The notes beneath the pieces are model-generated. The model ran no database searches and was not told the DNA's origin. It saw only the letters and a program-made list of their open reading frames with translations. Below are positions 38,763 through 47,120 of a DNA stretch of 48,606 nucleotides, in pieces. Source of the stretch: a virus. The DNA is taken from positions 1 to 48,606 of the IMG/VR virus record IMGVR_UViG_3300008107_001187; one strand, given 5' to 3'. Each line of letters starts with the position of its first letter. Position 1 is the stretch's first letter. The position numbers and the translations under genes are program-made.

Positions 38763-38800
38763 TAAAAATAGAAGAACACAAGAGGTTGCCCTCTTGTGTT
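38763..38800 (-). terminator. Rho-independent terminator after gp32
   Basis: AACACAAGAGG-TTGC loop-CCTCTTGTGTT is a perfect 11-bp stem with a 4-base loop (38775-38800). On the minus strand it is followed by CTTCTATTTTTATAAC. It lies 11 bases past the gp32 stop. Confidence 0.9.
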
Positions 38801-38810
38801 AGTGCAGAGA

Positions 38811-39707
38811 TTACTGCTTGTTTTGACGAGCGCGGATCATGGCCAAGATGTCTTGAGCATTACCGCTTGGCTTGGCTGCTGTGACTGGCGCAGCAGCTGG
38901 TGCTGGTTCTTCATCGAACGCATCCTCAGCCGCAGGTGCTGCCGGAGCGGCAACCTTCAGTGCTGGTTTGGCAGCAGGTGCCGGAGTATCTTCTGCATCA
39001 CCGGCAGCGGCACCACCAGGTGCTGCCACGCCAGCAGGGCGGAAGTATTGACCCCAACGCTCAGTGTCGTATGGCTGTCCATCTACTGATGCTTCAAACA
39101 TCTCTTTGATGACCTTTAGCTCAACGTCGCCGGGACGCTTGGGCAGGAATGTGCTCAAGTCATACAAGCCGTGAGTTTCAATTGCAGCCTGTTCAGCTTC
39201 TGTGAGTGCCGACTCTTTACGAGCCCACTTGGAACTGTTGTAGTCAGCAAAACCACCCTTTTGTGTCTTGGTGATACGGAAGTCCAATCCACGCATCAAG
39301 TCAGTTGGCAATTCTTCCAGTTCAGGATCCATCAATGCACCCTTGATTAGAGTAAACAACTGAGGCCCAATGATGAACTTGCGGATGGGATTGTCCGGAG
39401 TCTTGTCATCAGCAATGGGATTCTCACGCACAAAACCTTGGAACAAGTATGAACGCTTCTTCCAGTACTTGCGACCCATATCTTCAAGGCTCTTGTCCTT
39501 GAACCAAGTACGAACTTCTGCCAGTACCGGGCAGGCGTCTCCCCACATTTCCACGCAGGGTACTTGTACGAATACTTGTTTTGATTCCATCTCTCCTTTG
39601 ACGCCGTTGAATGGCAATCGGATCATTGCTCGTTCGACCCAGAAAAATGTGTTTTTTGTGTTACCGTCAGGTAGGAAGCGTAGTGTGGCCGATTGACCTT
39701 CTTCCAT
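38811..39707 (-). CDS. 32: Single-stranded DNA-binding protein gp32, 5'-truncated
   Basis: From ATG 39707 the protein reads MEEGQSATLRFLPDGNTKNT, FFWVERAMIRLPFNGVKGEM, CVEMWGDACPVLAEVRTWFK, KKRSYLFQGFV and ends with an Ala/Pro/acidic linker and AQDILAMIRARQNKQ. This is gp32 core plus acidic tail. The same frame stays readable upstream of that ATG as GGGDRAIYPHWN, clearly gp32 sequence, but then hits a TGA without any start. The basic N-terminal B domain (about 50 residues), needed for cooperative binding, is therefore missing and replaced by the end of gene 39623-42220. This looks like a deletion junction or an assembly error. Confidence 0.88.
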   Translation of the reverse strand: MEEGQSATLRFLPDGNTKNTFFWVERAMIRLPFNGVKGEMESKQVFVQVPCVEMWGDACPVLAEVRTWFKDKSLEDMGRKYWKKRSYLFQGFVRENPIADDKTPDNPIRKFIIGPQLFTLIKGALMDPELEELPTDLMRGLDFRITKTQKGGFADYNSSKWARKESALTEAEQAAIETHGLYDLSTFLPKRPGDVELKVIKEMFEASVDGQPYDTERWGQYFRPAGVAAPGGAAAGDAEDTPAPAAKPALKVAAPAAPAAEDAFDEEPAPAAAPVTAAKPSGNAQDILAMIRARQNKQ

Positions 39708-42220
39708 GTTCCAGTGTGGATAAATTGCTCGATCGCCTCCACCTCTGTAACCGCGCCATTGTAGTTGATTGCGTCCTGTGGTGCTTCACCAATTACTGGT
39801 GCCATGCCACCGGCTACTGTGCCCATTTCGTACATGCCGCATTCCATTAAACCATGCTCCGGGCAGTACTCACCTTCCATGGTTGAGTTGCAAGAGCCTT
39901 CTTTGGTCATTTTGCGACCCAGCATGCCGCCACCAGTACTGCCTGCGGCACCACCTACCACGCCACCTATTGCTGCGCCAATTGGTCCGCCTGCAAGAGC
40001 TCCTAATGCAGATCCAGCAACTGTTCCGCCAACACCGCCTAATGTTCCGCCGGCAAGTTCGCCCTTCCAACCTTCGCTTAATCCTAAATCAGCATAAAAT
40101 CGATCAGACACCCACTCATACGGATCACCATCTCTGGCTTTTTTGGTGCCATATGGCATGTCATCAAAGTAATAGTCGTACAGTGCATGATAGAGATCAT
40201 CATCCAAATCGCCGCGTTCTTTAAAGTCTGCAACTTCTTTGGTGAAACGTTTGATGATGTGATCCATGGTGTGACCAGTTGAATCTGTCAACACACTTTC
40301 TTTCATTGGCACACCAGCATATTTCAGCATGGTGTTCAGTTCTGCGTTTTCGGCCACAGCTTGTTGTGTTGGAATACCAATTGTAAATGCACCGCCTACA
40401 GGTTGATCAAATCTCCAACCTTTTTGTCTAAATGTATTATAGTATGGATTGATTGCTTTGGTAATATTTTGCATTGTTGCACCGTCATTACCTGTTGGAA
40501 CTATATATCCACGTGATGGCGGATATGTACGGTCGTTAGGATCTGGGTTTATTACTATTCTAACAGTGCCGTCTTGATTTGGAAAATCTTTTACAGTTGC
40601 ACCGGTTGCTTGTTGCAATGTCTGCACAATTTGTTGAGCATACTGTTGAGTTGCTTTGGGATCTACTCCAGCAGCCGGAATTGCTTCTGCCATGCCTTGC
40701 TCAGGAAGATTTGGGCGGGGGTGTTTGCCGCTAATATCTCTAATACTCTGTTTTAGACTGGTTATTTGATCTCTTGATGGCAGGCCTTTTCTCTTACCAG
40801 CTGTGTTGATACTATGTTCGATGCCTGAACGGCCAATGCCAGCTCCCTTCACTAACGGATCAGTACGATCATAAGCACTACCTACGCCGCCCATTCTACG
40901 TTTTTGTCCAGGATCGTTTTCTGGTCGTTCAGGAAAATCGTAGCCGTACCCAATATCATCATATTCGTCACTGTCACCTGGTTCTTGAGTGTACAAGCGA
41001 TCCTTGTATTTAGGGTCACGCCATTTAGCAGCCTCAGCCATACCTTGTTCAGGTGCGGTGTCTTGTGCAACATCAGCAGGTTCAGCTTCAGAACTCTGTG
41101 GTGTTTGGATCCCTAGTTCAGCCAATCTAGCTTGCACATCTGAGTCATCCCAAATGTTGGCACGAGGATCACGGTCAGCCAAGTTGCCAAGGATATCAAA
41201 CAATTGATCGTCACCTATGACATCGTACAGTAGTTCTGTAGCGTTGGTGGCGTCTGGACCAACAATCAGCTCTCCGGTCATGAGTTGATTGAGTTTTTCC
41301 TGTGCTTCTGGATTGTCTGGCAAGGCCCATGTGCCTTCCATGATACCGTTTACCCAGTTTTCAAAAATTTGTGCTTCTTTCATAGCGTTTCCTCGTTGTT
41401 GTATTTTGGCCAAGGTAGGCAAGGCCTGTTCAATTCTTGTGTCCAATGTTTGTTCAATTTTTAAATTGCTTTGCAGGGCTTCGTAATATACATTGGCGCT
41501 TTCAACCAGTTGCTGTGTAACACCTTCAAACATGCGGCCTTGCTGTGCTCTGCGGAATCTTGACAGCACTGCCATCTCACCAACAGTTTCTGTGATGTGT
41601 TGTCCACGGATATCGTAGGGTCTGCCACCTTGGCGCACATGTTCCAGCATGGCTCGGCCGCCGACCAATTTGACAAATGGCAATTTAAAACGTTCACCAT
41701 CCACAGTTTCAATAAACAAACTTTCTACATAGCGATAGCGTTTGTCGTTTTCGCCAATCATGCGGTTGTGTTTGATTACCAATCTTGCATCAGTTTGCTC
41801 GCCCATGTAGCTGATTTTGCGTGTGCCATAGTAGCCTTCAAACAAACCTTCTTTGATGGCAGCCATGCCAGTCATTGTGTGTTTGAGAGCATTGATATTC
41901 TTTGGGCTAAAAGTATTGAAGTTGTGACGAGTACTAAAATCTTTGAGTTCTTTCATGAATCCAAACCACTCATCTTTGTCTTCAGGCGCCATGCCCTTGC
42001 CAAGATTGTCACCGTAAAACAGCATGAGCTCGTTTTCATCGCCGGCCACAATCACTGCGGTGCCATAGTTGTTGCCGTTAGATGATACCCAATCAAACTT
42101 AAAAACTTTGCCGTCAGCAGGATCAGCTGCTTGCCCACGCTCGTCAGTGATATCCACATCAAAATTACGAGTGTTTAACAGATCATACAGATCATTGCCA
42201 ATTTGGATTTCTTGTGCCAT
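39623..42220 (-). CDS. Large conserved structural-type protein with glycine-zipper segment, 865 aa (3' end replaced)
   Basis: The N-terminal 250 residues (MAQEIQIGNDLYDLLNTRNF, EGYYGTRKISYMGEQTDARL) form one domain, followed by a long multi-part region with linkers (APEQGMAEAAKWRDPKYKDR, AEAIPAAGVDPKATQQYAQQ), a conserved LNTMLKYAGVPMKESVLTDS / YYFDDMPYGTKKARDGDPYE block, a glycine-zipper hydrophobic stretch (GALAGGPIGAAIGGVVGGAA) and EGEYCPEHGLMECGMYEMGT, all seen in large proteins of aquatic T4-like phages. After INYNGAVTE the frame runs into gp32 sequence in the wrong frame, so the last ~40 residues are not native. It starts next to terL; virion role inferred. Confidence 0.8.
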   Translation of the reverse strand: MAQEIQIGNDLYDLLNTRNFDVDITDERGQAADPADGKVFKFDWVSSNGNNYGTAVIVAGDENELMLFYGDNLGKGMAPEDKDEWFGFMKELKDFSTRHNFNTFSPKNINALKHTMTGMAAIKEGLFEGYYGTRKISYMGEQTDARLVIKHNRMIGENDKRYRYVESLFIETVDGERFKLPFVKLVGGRAMLEHVRQGGRPYDIRGQHITETVGEMAVLSRFRRAQQGRMFEGVTQQLVESANVYYEALQSNLKIEQTLDTRIEQALPTLAKIQQRGNAMKEAQIFENWVNGIMEGTWALPDNPEAQEKLNQLMTGELIVGPDATNATELLYDVIGDDQLFDILGNLADRDPRANIWDDSDVQARLAELGIQTPQSSEAEPADVAQDTAPEQGMAEAAKWRDPKYKDRLYTQEPGDSDEYDDIGYGYDFPERPENDPGQKRRMGGVGSAYDRTDPLVKGAGIGRSGIEHSINTAGKRKGLPSRDQITSLKQSIRDISGKHPRPNLPEQGMAEAIPAAGVDPKATQQYAQQIVQTLQQATGATVKDFPNQDGTVRIVINPDPNDRTYPPSRGYIVPTGNDGATMQNITKAINPYYNTFRQKGWRFDQPVGGAFTIGIPTQQAVAENAELNTMLKYAGVPMKESVLTDSTGHTMDHIIKRFTKEVADFKERGDLDDDLYHALYDYYFDDMPYGTKKARDGDPYEWVSDRFYADLGLSEGWKGELAGGTLGGVGGTVAGSALGALAGGPIGAAIGGVVGGAAGSTGGGMLGRKMTKEGSCNSTMEGEYCPEHGLMECGMYEMGTVAGGMAPVIGEAPQDAINYNGAVTEVEAIEQFIHTGTWKKVNRPHYASYLTVTQKTHFSGSNEQ

Positions 42221-42230
42221 AGTAGTGTAT

Positions 42231-43817
42231 TTAGCGCATCATTGATATGAATGGAAACGGCTCAACAATCATGTCTCCGTGGTCTTTAAGGTGCGAATCC
42301 AAGTCTGAGTGGTAAGTTTGTAGCATTAACAGCATGCGTACAACCAGCAAACTGGCCATGACCAAATCGTCTGTTTCGCCGGGTTTGGCAGCATAGCTGG
42401 TGCCCATGGCCACAAACGTTTTGAGTTCTGAAACCAAGGGCCTTGAGTTAATTTTCATACGCCCAGATTCCACTAGAATTTTGAACTTGTTGCAGGCTGT
42501 TATTTTGCTTTTGTTTGTGGTGTTAAAGCCCTTGCGGAATCGTCGACCCGTTGTGCCTGTTACTGAATTGTCGCTTAAAAAATATCCTGGAATATTTTCT
42601 TCACCGTATTCAGCAATACTGATCAAGGCCGCTTCACCAATGGTGTTGTTTTCTACTGAATAGTAAATGCTTTTTTCGTCTTTCACTACCCCATGCAGTT
42701 CTTTTATAATATCTGCAAGAATTCTAATTTGTGTGGGAATGTCAGTTTTGTTGTGGCGCCATTCAGCAATCTGATCTGTAGTTCTAGCATCAAATACTTG
42801 TATGGCAGCAGGATCGCCACCTGTGCCCAAGCTGGGATCCAGTGCTACCACATACATGCCATCTTTAGTGGGAGTCTTGTACCAGCGTACCTGTCCAGTT
42901 CTGTGCATGGGCTCTGTTCCTTCAAGATCCATCAGCTTGATAGGTGCTATTAGTGTTTCGTCATTGATAACAAATTCGCAATCCATTTCTCTGCGAAAAC
43001 GTTCTTCGCCCAGCTGAGCCAGTTGTTCTGCACCCCATTGATCTCCACGATCAGGGTGCTCGCGCCAGAAACTGCGAAAGGCACGGAATCCGTTGATGCC
43101 TAGTTCTGTGGTATTGCCGTGTTCATCTTCTGTCTTATTAGCACCTTTCCACAAGAACGCAAACTGGTCCTCGTCTGAGTTGGGAGTGCTTGTGATAATT
43201 GCTTTACCACCAGTGGCCAAGGTAGGTGAAATTGAAGTCCAAAACTCTTTGGCAATTGTGGGTCGCACAAACGCAAATTCGTCAGCGTACAGCAAGGATA
43301 TTGACATACCCCGTCCGGTTGTTTCTGTTGTGGTTTGACTCACAATACGCGATCCGTTTTCAAACTCCACTGACCCTTTGTTGTAAGAGGTAGCACCTGC
43401 TCGTATGTGATTGGGGCACAACTCATAAGCATATCTTATGCGTTGCATGATCTCTTGTGCGCCTGTGTATTTGTGTGCGGCAATAAGAATTGTGGAATCT
43501 GGCACAAACATTGCATACCACAGCAGGTATCCAGCAGCTGATGTGGACTTGCCTGTTTGTCGAGGCATCAAGGATATTGAATATCTATAGTTGTGATAGG
43601 TATGGATCAGTCGCTTTTGATAGTCAAAAGGATGATACAACATCTTGCCGCGTGTGGGATGCTGGATAAAGAAAAAGTTATCCATGAAATACAGCGGGCC
43701 TGTGACGGGATCAGCACACAGCGCAAACTCCGTGAGTTCTTGTTCAGTGTATGTTTCAACTCTGTGCGGTGCTTTGACCAGCACTGTTTCTAGATTATTT
43801 GATTTCATTCCAATCAT
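42231..43817 (-). CDS. 17: Terminase large subunit (T4 gp17)
   Basis: The 528-residue protein has Walker A-like LMPRQTGKSTSAAG (residues 83-96), Walker B LLYADEFAF with Asp179-Glu180, the C-motif IITSTPNSDEDQ and the nuclease domain VVALDPSLGTGGDPAAIQVF with Asp328, plus VENNTIGEAALISIAEYGEE and ETDDLVMASLLVVRMLL. It is the ATP-driven packaging motor and headful nuclease. T4 gp17 is 610 residues, and copies of about 550 are usual in aquatic relatives, so this is complete. The small terminase subunit is not in the window. Confidence 0.97.
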   Translation of the reverse strand: MIGMKSNNLETVLVKAPHRVETYTEQELTEFALCADPVTGPLYFMDNFFFIQHPTRGKMLYHPFDYQKRLIHTYHNYRYSISLMPRQTGKSTSAAGYLLWYAMFVPDSTILIAAHKYTGAQEIMQRIRYAYELCPNHIRAGATSYNKGSVEFENGSRIVSQTTTETTGRGMSISLLYADEFAFVRPTIAKEFWTSISPTLATGGKAIITSTPNSDEDQFAFLWKGANKTEDEHGNTTELGINGFRAFRSFWREHPDRGDQWGAEQLAQLGEERFRREMDCEFVINDETLIAPIKLMDLEGTEPMHRTGQVRWYKTPTKDGMYVVALDPSLGTGGDPAAIQVFDARTTDQIAEWRHNKTDIPTQIRILADIIKELHGVVKDEKSIYYSVENNTIGEAALISIAEYGEENIPGYFLSDNSVTGTTGRRFRKGFNTTNKSKITACNKFKILVESGRMKINSRPLVSELKTFVAMGTSYAAKPGETDDLVMASLLVVRMLLMLQTYHSDLDSHLKDHGDMIVEPFPFISMMR

Positions 43818-43821
43818 ACAA

Positions 43822-44778
43822 TTACTTATTGCGTTGTTGTTGTATCCATAGATACAATTGGGTTATGCCATGCTCCAAACGATCTTGTGGTTTCCACCCC
43901 AGCACCGACTCAATCAAGGTGTTGTCACTGTTGCGCCCCATTACTCCCAGTGGTCCAGGTATGTTTTGTATTGCAACTGGTTTGTTGACTACATTGGCTA
44001 TCAAGTTTACTAGGTCGTTGATTGATATCATTCGATCACTGCCAATGTTTACAGGTTGAGTATGACTGCTGTCCATCAGTCGGTGTATGCCTTCAATGCA
44101 TTCTTCAATCCATAAAAAACTGCGAGTTTGCGTGCCTGGTCCCCATACTTCAACAATACCATTTTCACTTTCAGCAACTTTGCGACACAATGCCGCTGGT
44201 GCTTTTTCTTTGCCACCTTGCCAGGCGCTGTCAGGACCAAACACATTATGCAGTCTAGCTATTCTAACATCAAATCCATGATTGCGAGCAAAGCTGGAGT
44301 AAAGATGTTCGCTGAACAGTTTTTCCCATCCATATTCACTGTCTGGGTTGGCCGGATAAGCACTGGACTCTTCACAGTTGGGATTGTCAGGATCAACTTG
44401 ATTGTGCGCAGGATAGATACAGGCACTGGAACTGTAGAAAATCTTTTTGCAACGTTTAAAAGTCATCTCATGTAGAATGTTGAGATTGATCAGCGCACTG
44501 TTGTGCAAAATTTCTGCGTCGTTGACCCCAGAAAAAATGTATCCTGCGCCTCCCATGTCTGCTGCCAGTTGATAAATTTCATCTATTTCGTTTGTGATCA
44601 AACTGGTCACTCGCCGTTGGTTTCTTAAATCGTACTGATAAAATTCGTGGCATTCATGCGGCCCAAATTCTGGATGTTTTAGATCAGCACCAATCACATA
44701 GTGACCTTGTGCTCGTAAACTTTTTACCAGGTGTGTGCCAATAAATCCCCCAGCACCACAAACTAAAACTTTTTTCAT
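43822..44778 (-). CDS. GDP-mannose 3,5-epimerase-like NAD-dependent sugar epimerase
   Basis: The Rossmann start KVLVCGAGGFIGTHLVKSLR (GxxGxxG) is followed by YQLAADMGGAGYIFSGVNDA, FYSSSACIYPAHNQVDPDNP and the catalytic Tyr149-x3-Lys153 in SEYGWEKLFSEHLY. LHNVFGPDSAWQGGKEKAPA, VWGPGTQTRSFLWIEECIEG and NIGSDRMISINDL are all typical of plant-type GDP-mannose 3,5-epimerases. At 318 residues it is complete. It would make an activated sugar, perhaps GDP-L-galactose or a related one, for the glycosyltransferases nearby. The four-base overlap with the SGNH-like gene links it to the right-hand glycan block. Confidence 0.88.
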   Translation of the reverse strand: MKKVLVCGAGGFIGTHLVKSLRAQGHYVIGADLKHPEFGPHECHEFYQYDLRNQRRVTSLITNEIDEIYQLAADMGGAGYIFSGVNDAEILHNSALINLNILHEMTFKRCKKIFYSSSACIYPAHNQVDPDNPNCEESSAYPANPDSEYGWEKLFSEHLYSSFARNHGFDVRIARLHNVFGPDSAWQGGKEKAPAALCRKVAESENGIVEVWGPGTQTRSFLWIEECIEGIHRLMDSSHTQPVNIGSDRMISINDLVNLIANVVNKPVAIQNIPGPLGVMGRNSDNTLIESVLGWKPQDRLEHGITQLYLWIQQQRNK

Positions 44779-45377
44779 TGTATTTCCTTGATATAGTAGT
44801 TAGCCACTTGTTGATGTATGGCAGTGTCAGTTATGTGATAGTAGGGTCTGTACAGTGCGGTATTGCCATGGTCCCAGAGATTCACTTGGCTGCGATACTG
44901 ATCAAACTTGCTAAAATACTGTTTGGTACCGCCAAACTTTGGATGTTCAAAGCCGCCTTGGTCAAACAAAAAAGGTATTTTGCTATCAACTAATTTTTGG
45001 AGAGTGTTTTCAATGACGCATTGATTTTGGTATATGGCAAGATCAAGATCAAAAAATTCTGTGTAATAGTGTTTGATCAATTCTAACTTGCGTTGATCAA
45101 ATGGCGTGGTTGCTGTGCTGGCTGTGAGAAAACTGTAAGGAACTATTTGGTCTTGATATCGTGTTTGGCTGCGAGTGCAACTGGTTCCTTGCACAATCAC
45201 AAAGTCAGCTTGATCCTCAATGGCACCATCTACTTGCATGGCTATCATGAGATTGGTAGCACTGACTGTCGCTTGATTTACCGTCTGAAATTCTACGCCC
45301 AATAGGTCTACCCAGCAAGGTCCGTATTCTGGATCTGGCACACAAAAACTATCACCGCAAATGTACACACGTTTCAT
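44775..45377 (-). CDS. SGNH/GDSL-like phage protein, 200 aa
   Basis: The start MKRVYICGDSFCVPDPEYGP has the GDS block. FVIVQGTSCTRSQTRYQDQI provides the next conserved segment, and the end YYHITDTAIHQQVANYYIKE has Asp-x3-His in place of the catalytic pair. This is a short member of the phage SGNH family. It overlaps the GT-like gene upstream and the epimerase downstream by four bases each, so it belongs to the glycan block. Activity is inferred from fold motifs only. Confidence 0.65.
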   Translation of the reverse strand: MKRVYICGDSFCVPDPEYGPCWVDLLGVEFQTVNQATVSATNLMIAMQVDGAIEDQADFVIVQGTSCTRSQTRYQDQIVPYSFLTASTATTPFDQRKLELIKHYYTEFFDLDLAIYQNQCVIENTLQKLVDSKIPFLFDQGGFEHPKFGGTKQYFSKFDQYRSQVNLWDHGNTALYRPYYHITDTAIHQQVANYYIKEIQ

Positions 45378-46366
45378 GAGTTTACAAAATTTTCAATGTC
45401 TCTTATGATTTCATTTGCAAATCGTTGTTGCACCAACTGTTGGTTAAAAAATCTATTGCGATTGTGTTGCAATTTTTGTTCAGTCAATGAGTCAATTGCA
45501 AATTGATGCGGCCAATACTCACGTACAGCGTCAACAACAACTTGTGTAACTTGAGTATGCCGTTGCTCGTCATTAGCAATGTTGTCATAGCTTTCGTCCC
45601 AGAGATTACCAAATGTTTCAAATCCTTCGCGATGCAAGTACTTTAATGTTTCATAAGATCCAAACACAATAAAAGGATGATAGTAGGCCATGGGTTTGAA
45701 TATTTTTTCGCTCACTTCTGTTTTGTAGCAAGGCAAGCATGGGCTGTTGGTCCAGGCGTTGGTGCGCATGTAGCTTTCTACCACCACACTAAAGCAAGTG
45801 GAGTCGTACCAGTCTGGATTCATGTAGTACAACCAGTAAACTGGATTGTTGGGATTGTTGTGATCGCAATCGCCTGGCAACAGGTGTCCACGTGCTACAT
45901 AACTCCACAGAGCTTGATCAAGCACAGGAGACAGTGTTTTCAAAGTGAGGTCTTTGTGTTCTCGTTCTTTGTTCATTGGCATGAAAAAACTGTGTCGATA
46001 GCGTCTGTTAGGGCGGTACTCGTTGTATGCCACAGCAGTGTAGTACAAACTTTCTCTGTACCACAGCCAATTGCCATTTCTCAGTGTTAATCTTCCATCT
46101 TTGGCTATACTGGGCGTGTCTACATCACTGTCCCAAAGATGGTCCACAATCATTTTAAATCCGCTGTTGACAAACGGCTGCCACCATTGTGGAGTTTTTT
46201 CCAGCACACTAACATGATTGGTCAGCACCACACAATCTGCAGGTGAATAGAATACATCATCAGAGTAAGGCACCAGGTCAAAGTATGGATCAACCTGCGG
46301 GCGAACACACCCGTGAGTAAAGTTCACAAACTCATTGGGGTGATATATTAGTTTGATTTTGCTCAT
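45374..46366 (-). CDS. Glycosyltransferase-like phage protein (SEK/WDE-motif family), 330 aa
   Basis: The protein reads MSKIKLIYHPNEFVNFTHGC, MIVDHLWDSDVDTPSIAKDG, RHSFFMPMNKEREHKDLTLK and ends with CFSVVVESYMRTNAWTNSPC, EVSEKIFKPMAYYHPFIVFG and REGFETFGNLWDESYDNI. The C-terminal SEK and GFETFGNLWDESYDN blocks match gene 27615-28733. The TEVSEKIFKPMAYYHPFI arrangement resembles the donor-binding end of fucosyltransferase-like GT-B enzymes (E-K-x-x-P), supporting a glycan role. It overlaps the SGNH-like gene upstream by 35 bases. Confidence 0.7.
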   Translation of the reverse strand: MSKIKLIYHPNEFVNFTHGCVRPQVDPYFDLVPYSDDVFYSPADCVVLTNHVSVLEKTPQWWQPFVNSGFKMIVDHLWDSDVDTPSIAKDGRLTLRNGNWLWYRESLYYTAVAYNEYRPNRRYRHSFFMPMNKEREHKDLTLKTLSPVLDQALWSYVARGHLLPGDCDHNNPNNPVYWLYYMNPDWYDSTCFSVVVESYMRTNAWTNSPCLPCYKTEVSEKIFKPMAYYHPFIVFGSYETLKYLHREGFETFGNLWDESYDNIANDEQRHTQVTQVVVDAVREYWPHQFAIDSLTEQKLQHNRNRFFNQQLVQQRFANEIIRDIENFVNS

Positions 46367-47120
46367 ATTGTAACAACATGGTACTGGCTATTTCACGATG
46401 TATCTTTGGACCACCGTGCATGTGATCTCTTGCATATCCTATGTCTTCTCTCGATCTTGTCATTGTAGTGTCAGTGTCTACAGAACAAAATTTAGCACCT
46501 GCATTGGTAGACATTTGCTGCACAGCAAAAATGTTTTTTTCTTTGTTGATCAAGTGATTTTCTTCTTGCATGAACCATGTGTTGAGATACACATCTGCAG
46601 GGTTGAAATACTTGCTCTGGCTCTGTGGCATAAAAGTATCTGCTTTAAATATATCACTGTCTTGGCATTTTTCTGCAAGAACTAATTCAATTCTAGCTTG
46701 CGGTGGTGCAAGCATGCAAACCACTTTGGCATTGAGTTTTGGTAGCCAATATCTAGCCAATCTAAAACAACTGTCAGCTGAATAGCCGCCCCAAGCCAAA
46801 TTAAACACTTTTAAATTCAATGCTTGTCCTACTAGGCTGGGCCACAAGCATTCTACTGGCAACCCAATGCCCATGGTATAACTGCAACCCAGTGCCACAA
46901 CACACGGCAAGTCATCAAACTCATCGCATCTGAATCCTTCGCTGTTTAGATTGTAAGTGATAGCACCTGGCTTGTCCCAACCCATGTTTTGAAAATATTC
47001 TCGATGTGCAGAATTTTGCATCAAGTTGTCAAAATGTTCTTTGGTGTCAGTTGGCATCCAATCCAAACATTGGTCTGCTATGTGAATGCCAGGATGATAT
47101 GGTTTTTGATGTGTTATCAT
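46332..47120 (-). CDS. SGNH/GDSL hydrolase-like phage protein, 262 aa
   Basis: After TYNLNSEGFRCDEFDDLPCV the protein has VALGCSYTMGIGLPVECLWP (GCS nucleophile block with Ser), NLAWGGYSADSCFRLARYWL (Gly/Asn block), VVCMLAPPQARIE, and Asp-His in YARDHMHGGPKIHREIASTM, which fits the catalytic DxxH. This is the best-preserved SGNH member in the window. It lies between the twitch radical SAM gene and the GT-like gene with overlaps on both sides. A role as glycan O-acyl esterase or acyltransferase is possible but unproven. Confidence 0.72.
   Translation of the reverse strand: MITHQKPYHPGIHIADQCLDWMPTDTKEHFDNLMQNSAHREYFQNMGWDKPGAITYNLNSEGFRCDEFDDLPCVVALGCSYTMGIGLPVECLWPSLVGQALNLKVFNLAWGGYSADSCFRLARYWLPKLNAKVVCMLAPPQARIELVLAEKCQDSDIFKADTFMPQSQSKYFNPADVYLNTWFMQEENHLINKEKNIFAVQQMSTNAGAKFCSVDTDTTMTRSREDIGYARDHMHGGPKIHREIASTMLLQYEQNQTNISPQ

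Noticed and set aside
39769-40224. 151-codon plus-strand open frame rich in Arg/His/Pro/Leu
   Set aside because: It is antisense to the glycine-zipper region of the 865-residue protein and owes its openness to GC-rich Gly/Ala codons.
41597-42085. 162-codon plus-strand open frame
   Set aside because: It lies wholly antisense to the large structural gene; the translated sequence is Phe/His/Ile-rich and lacks a ribosome site. It is a shadow of minus-strand codon bias.
45677-46090. 137-codon plus-strand open frame
   Set aside because: Antisense to the GT-like gene with conserved paralogue motifs; no start signal or recognisable domain.
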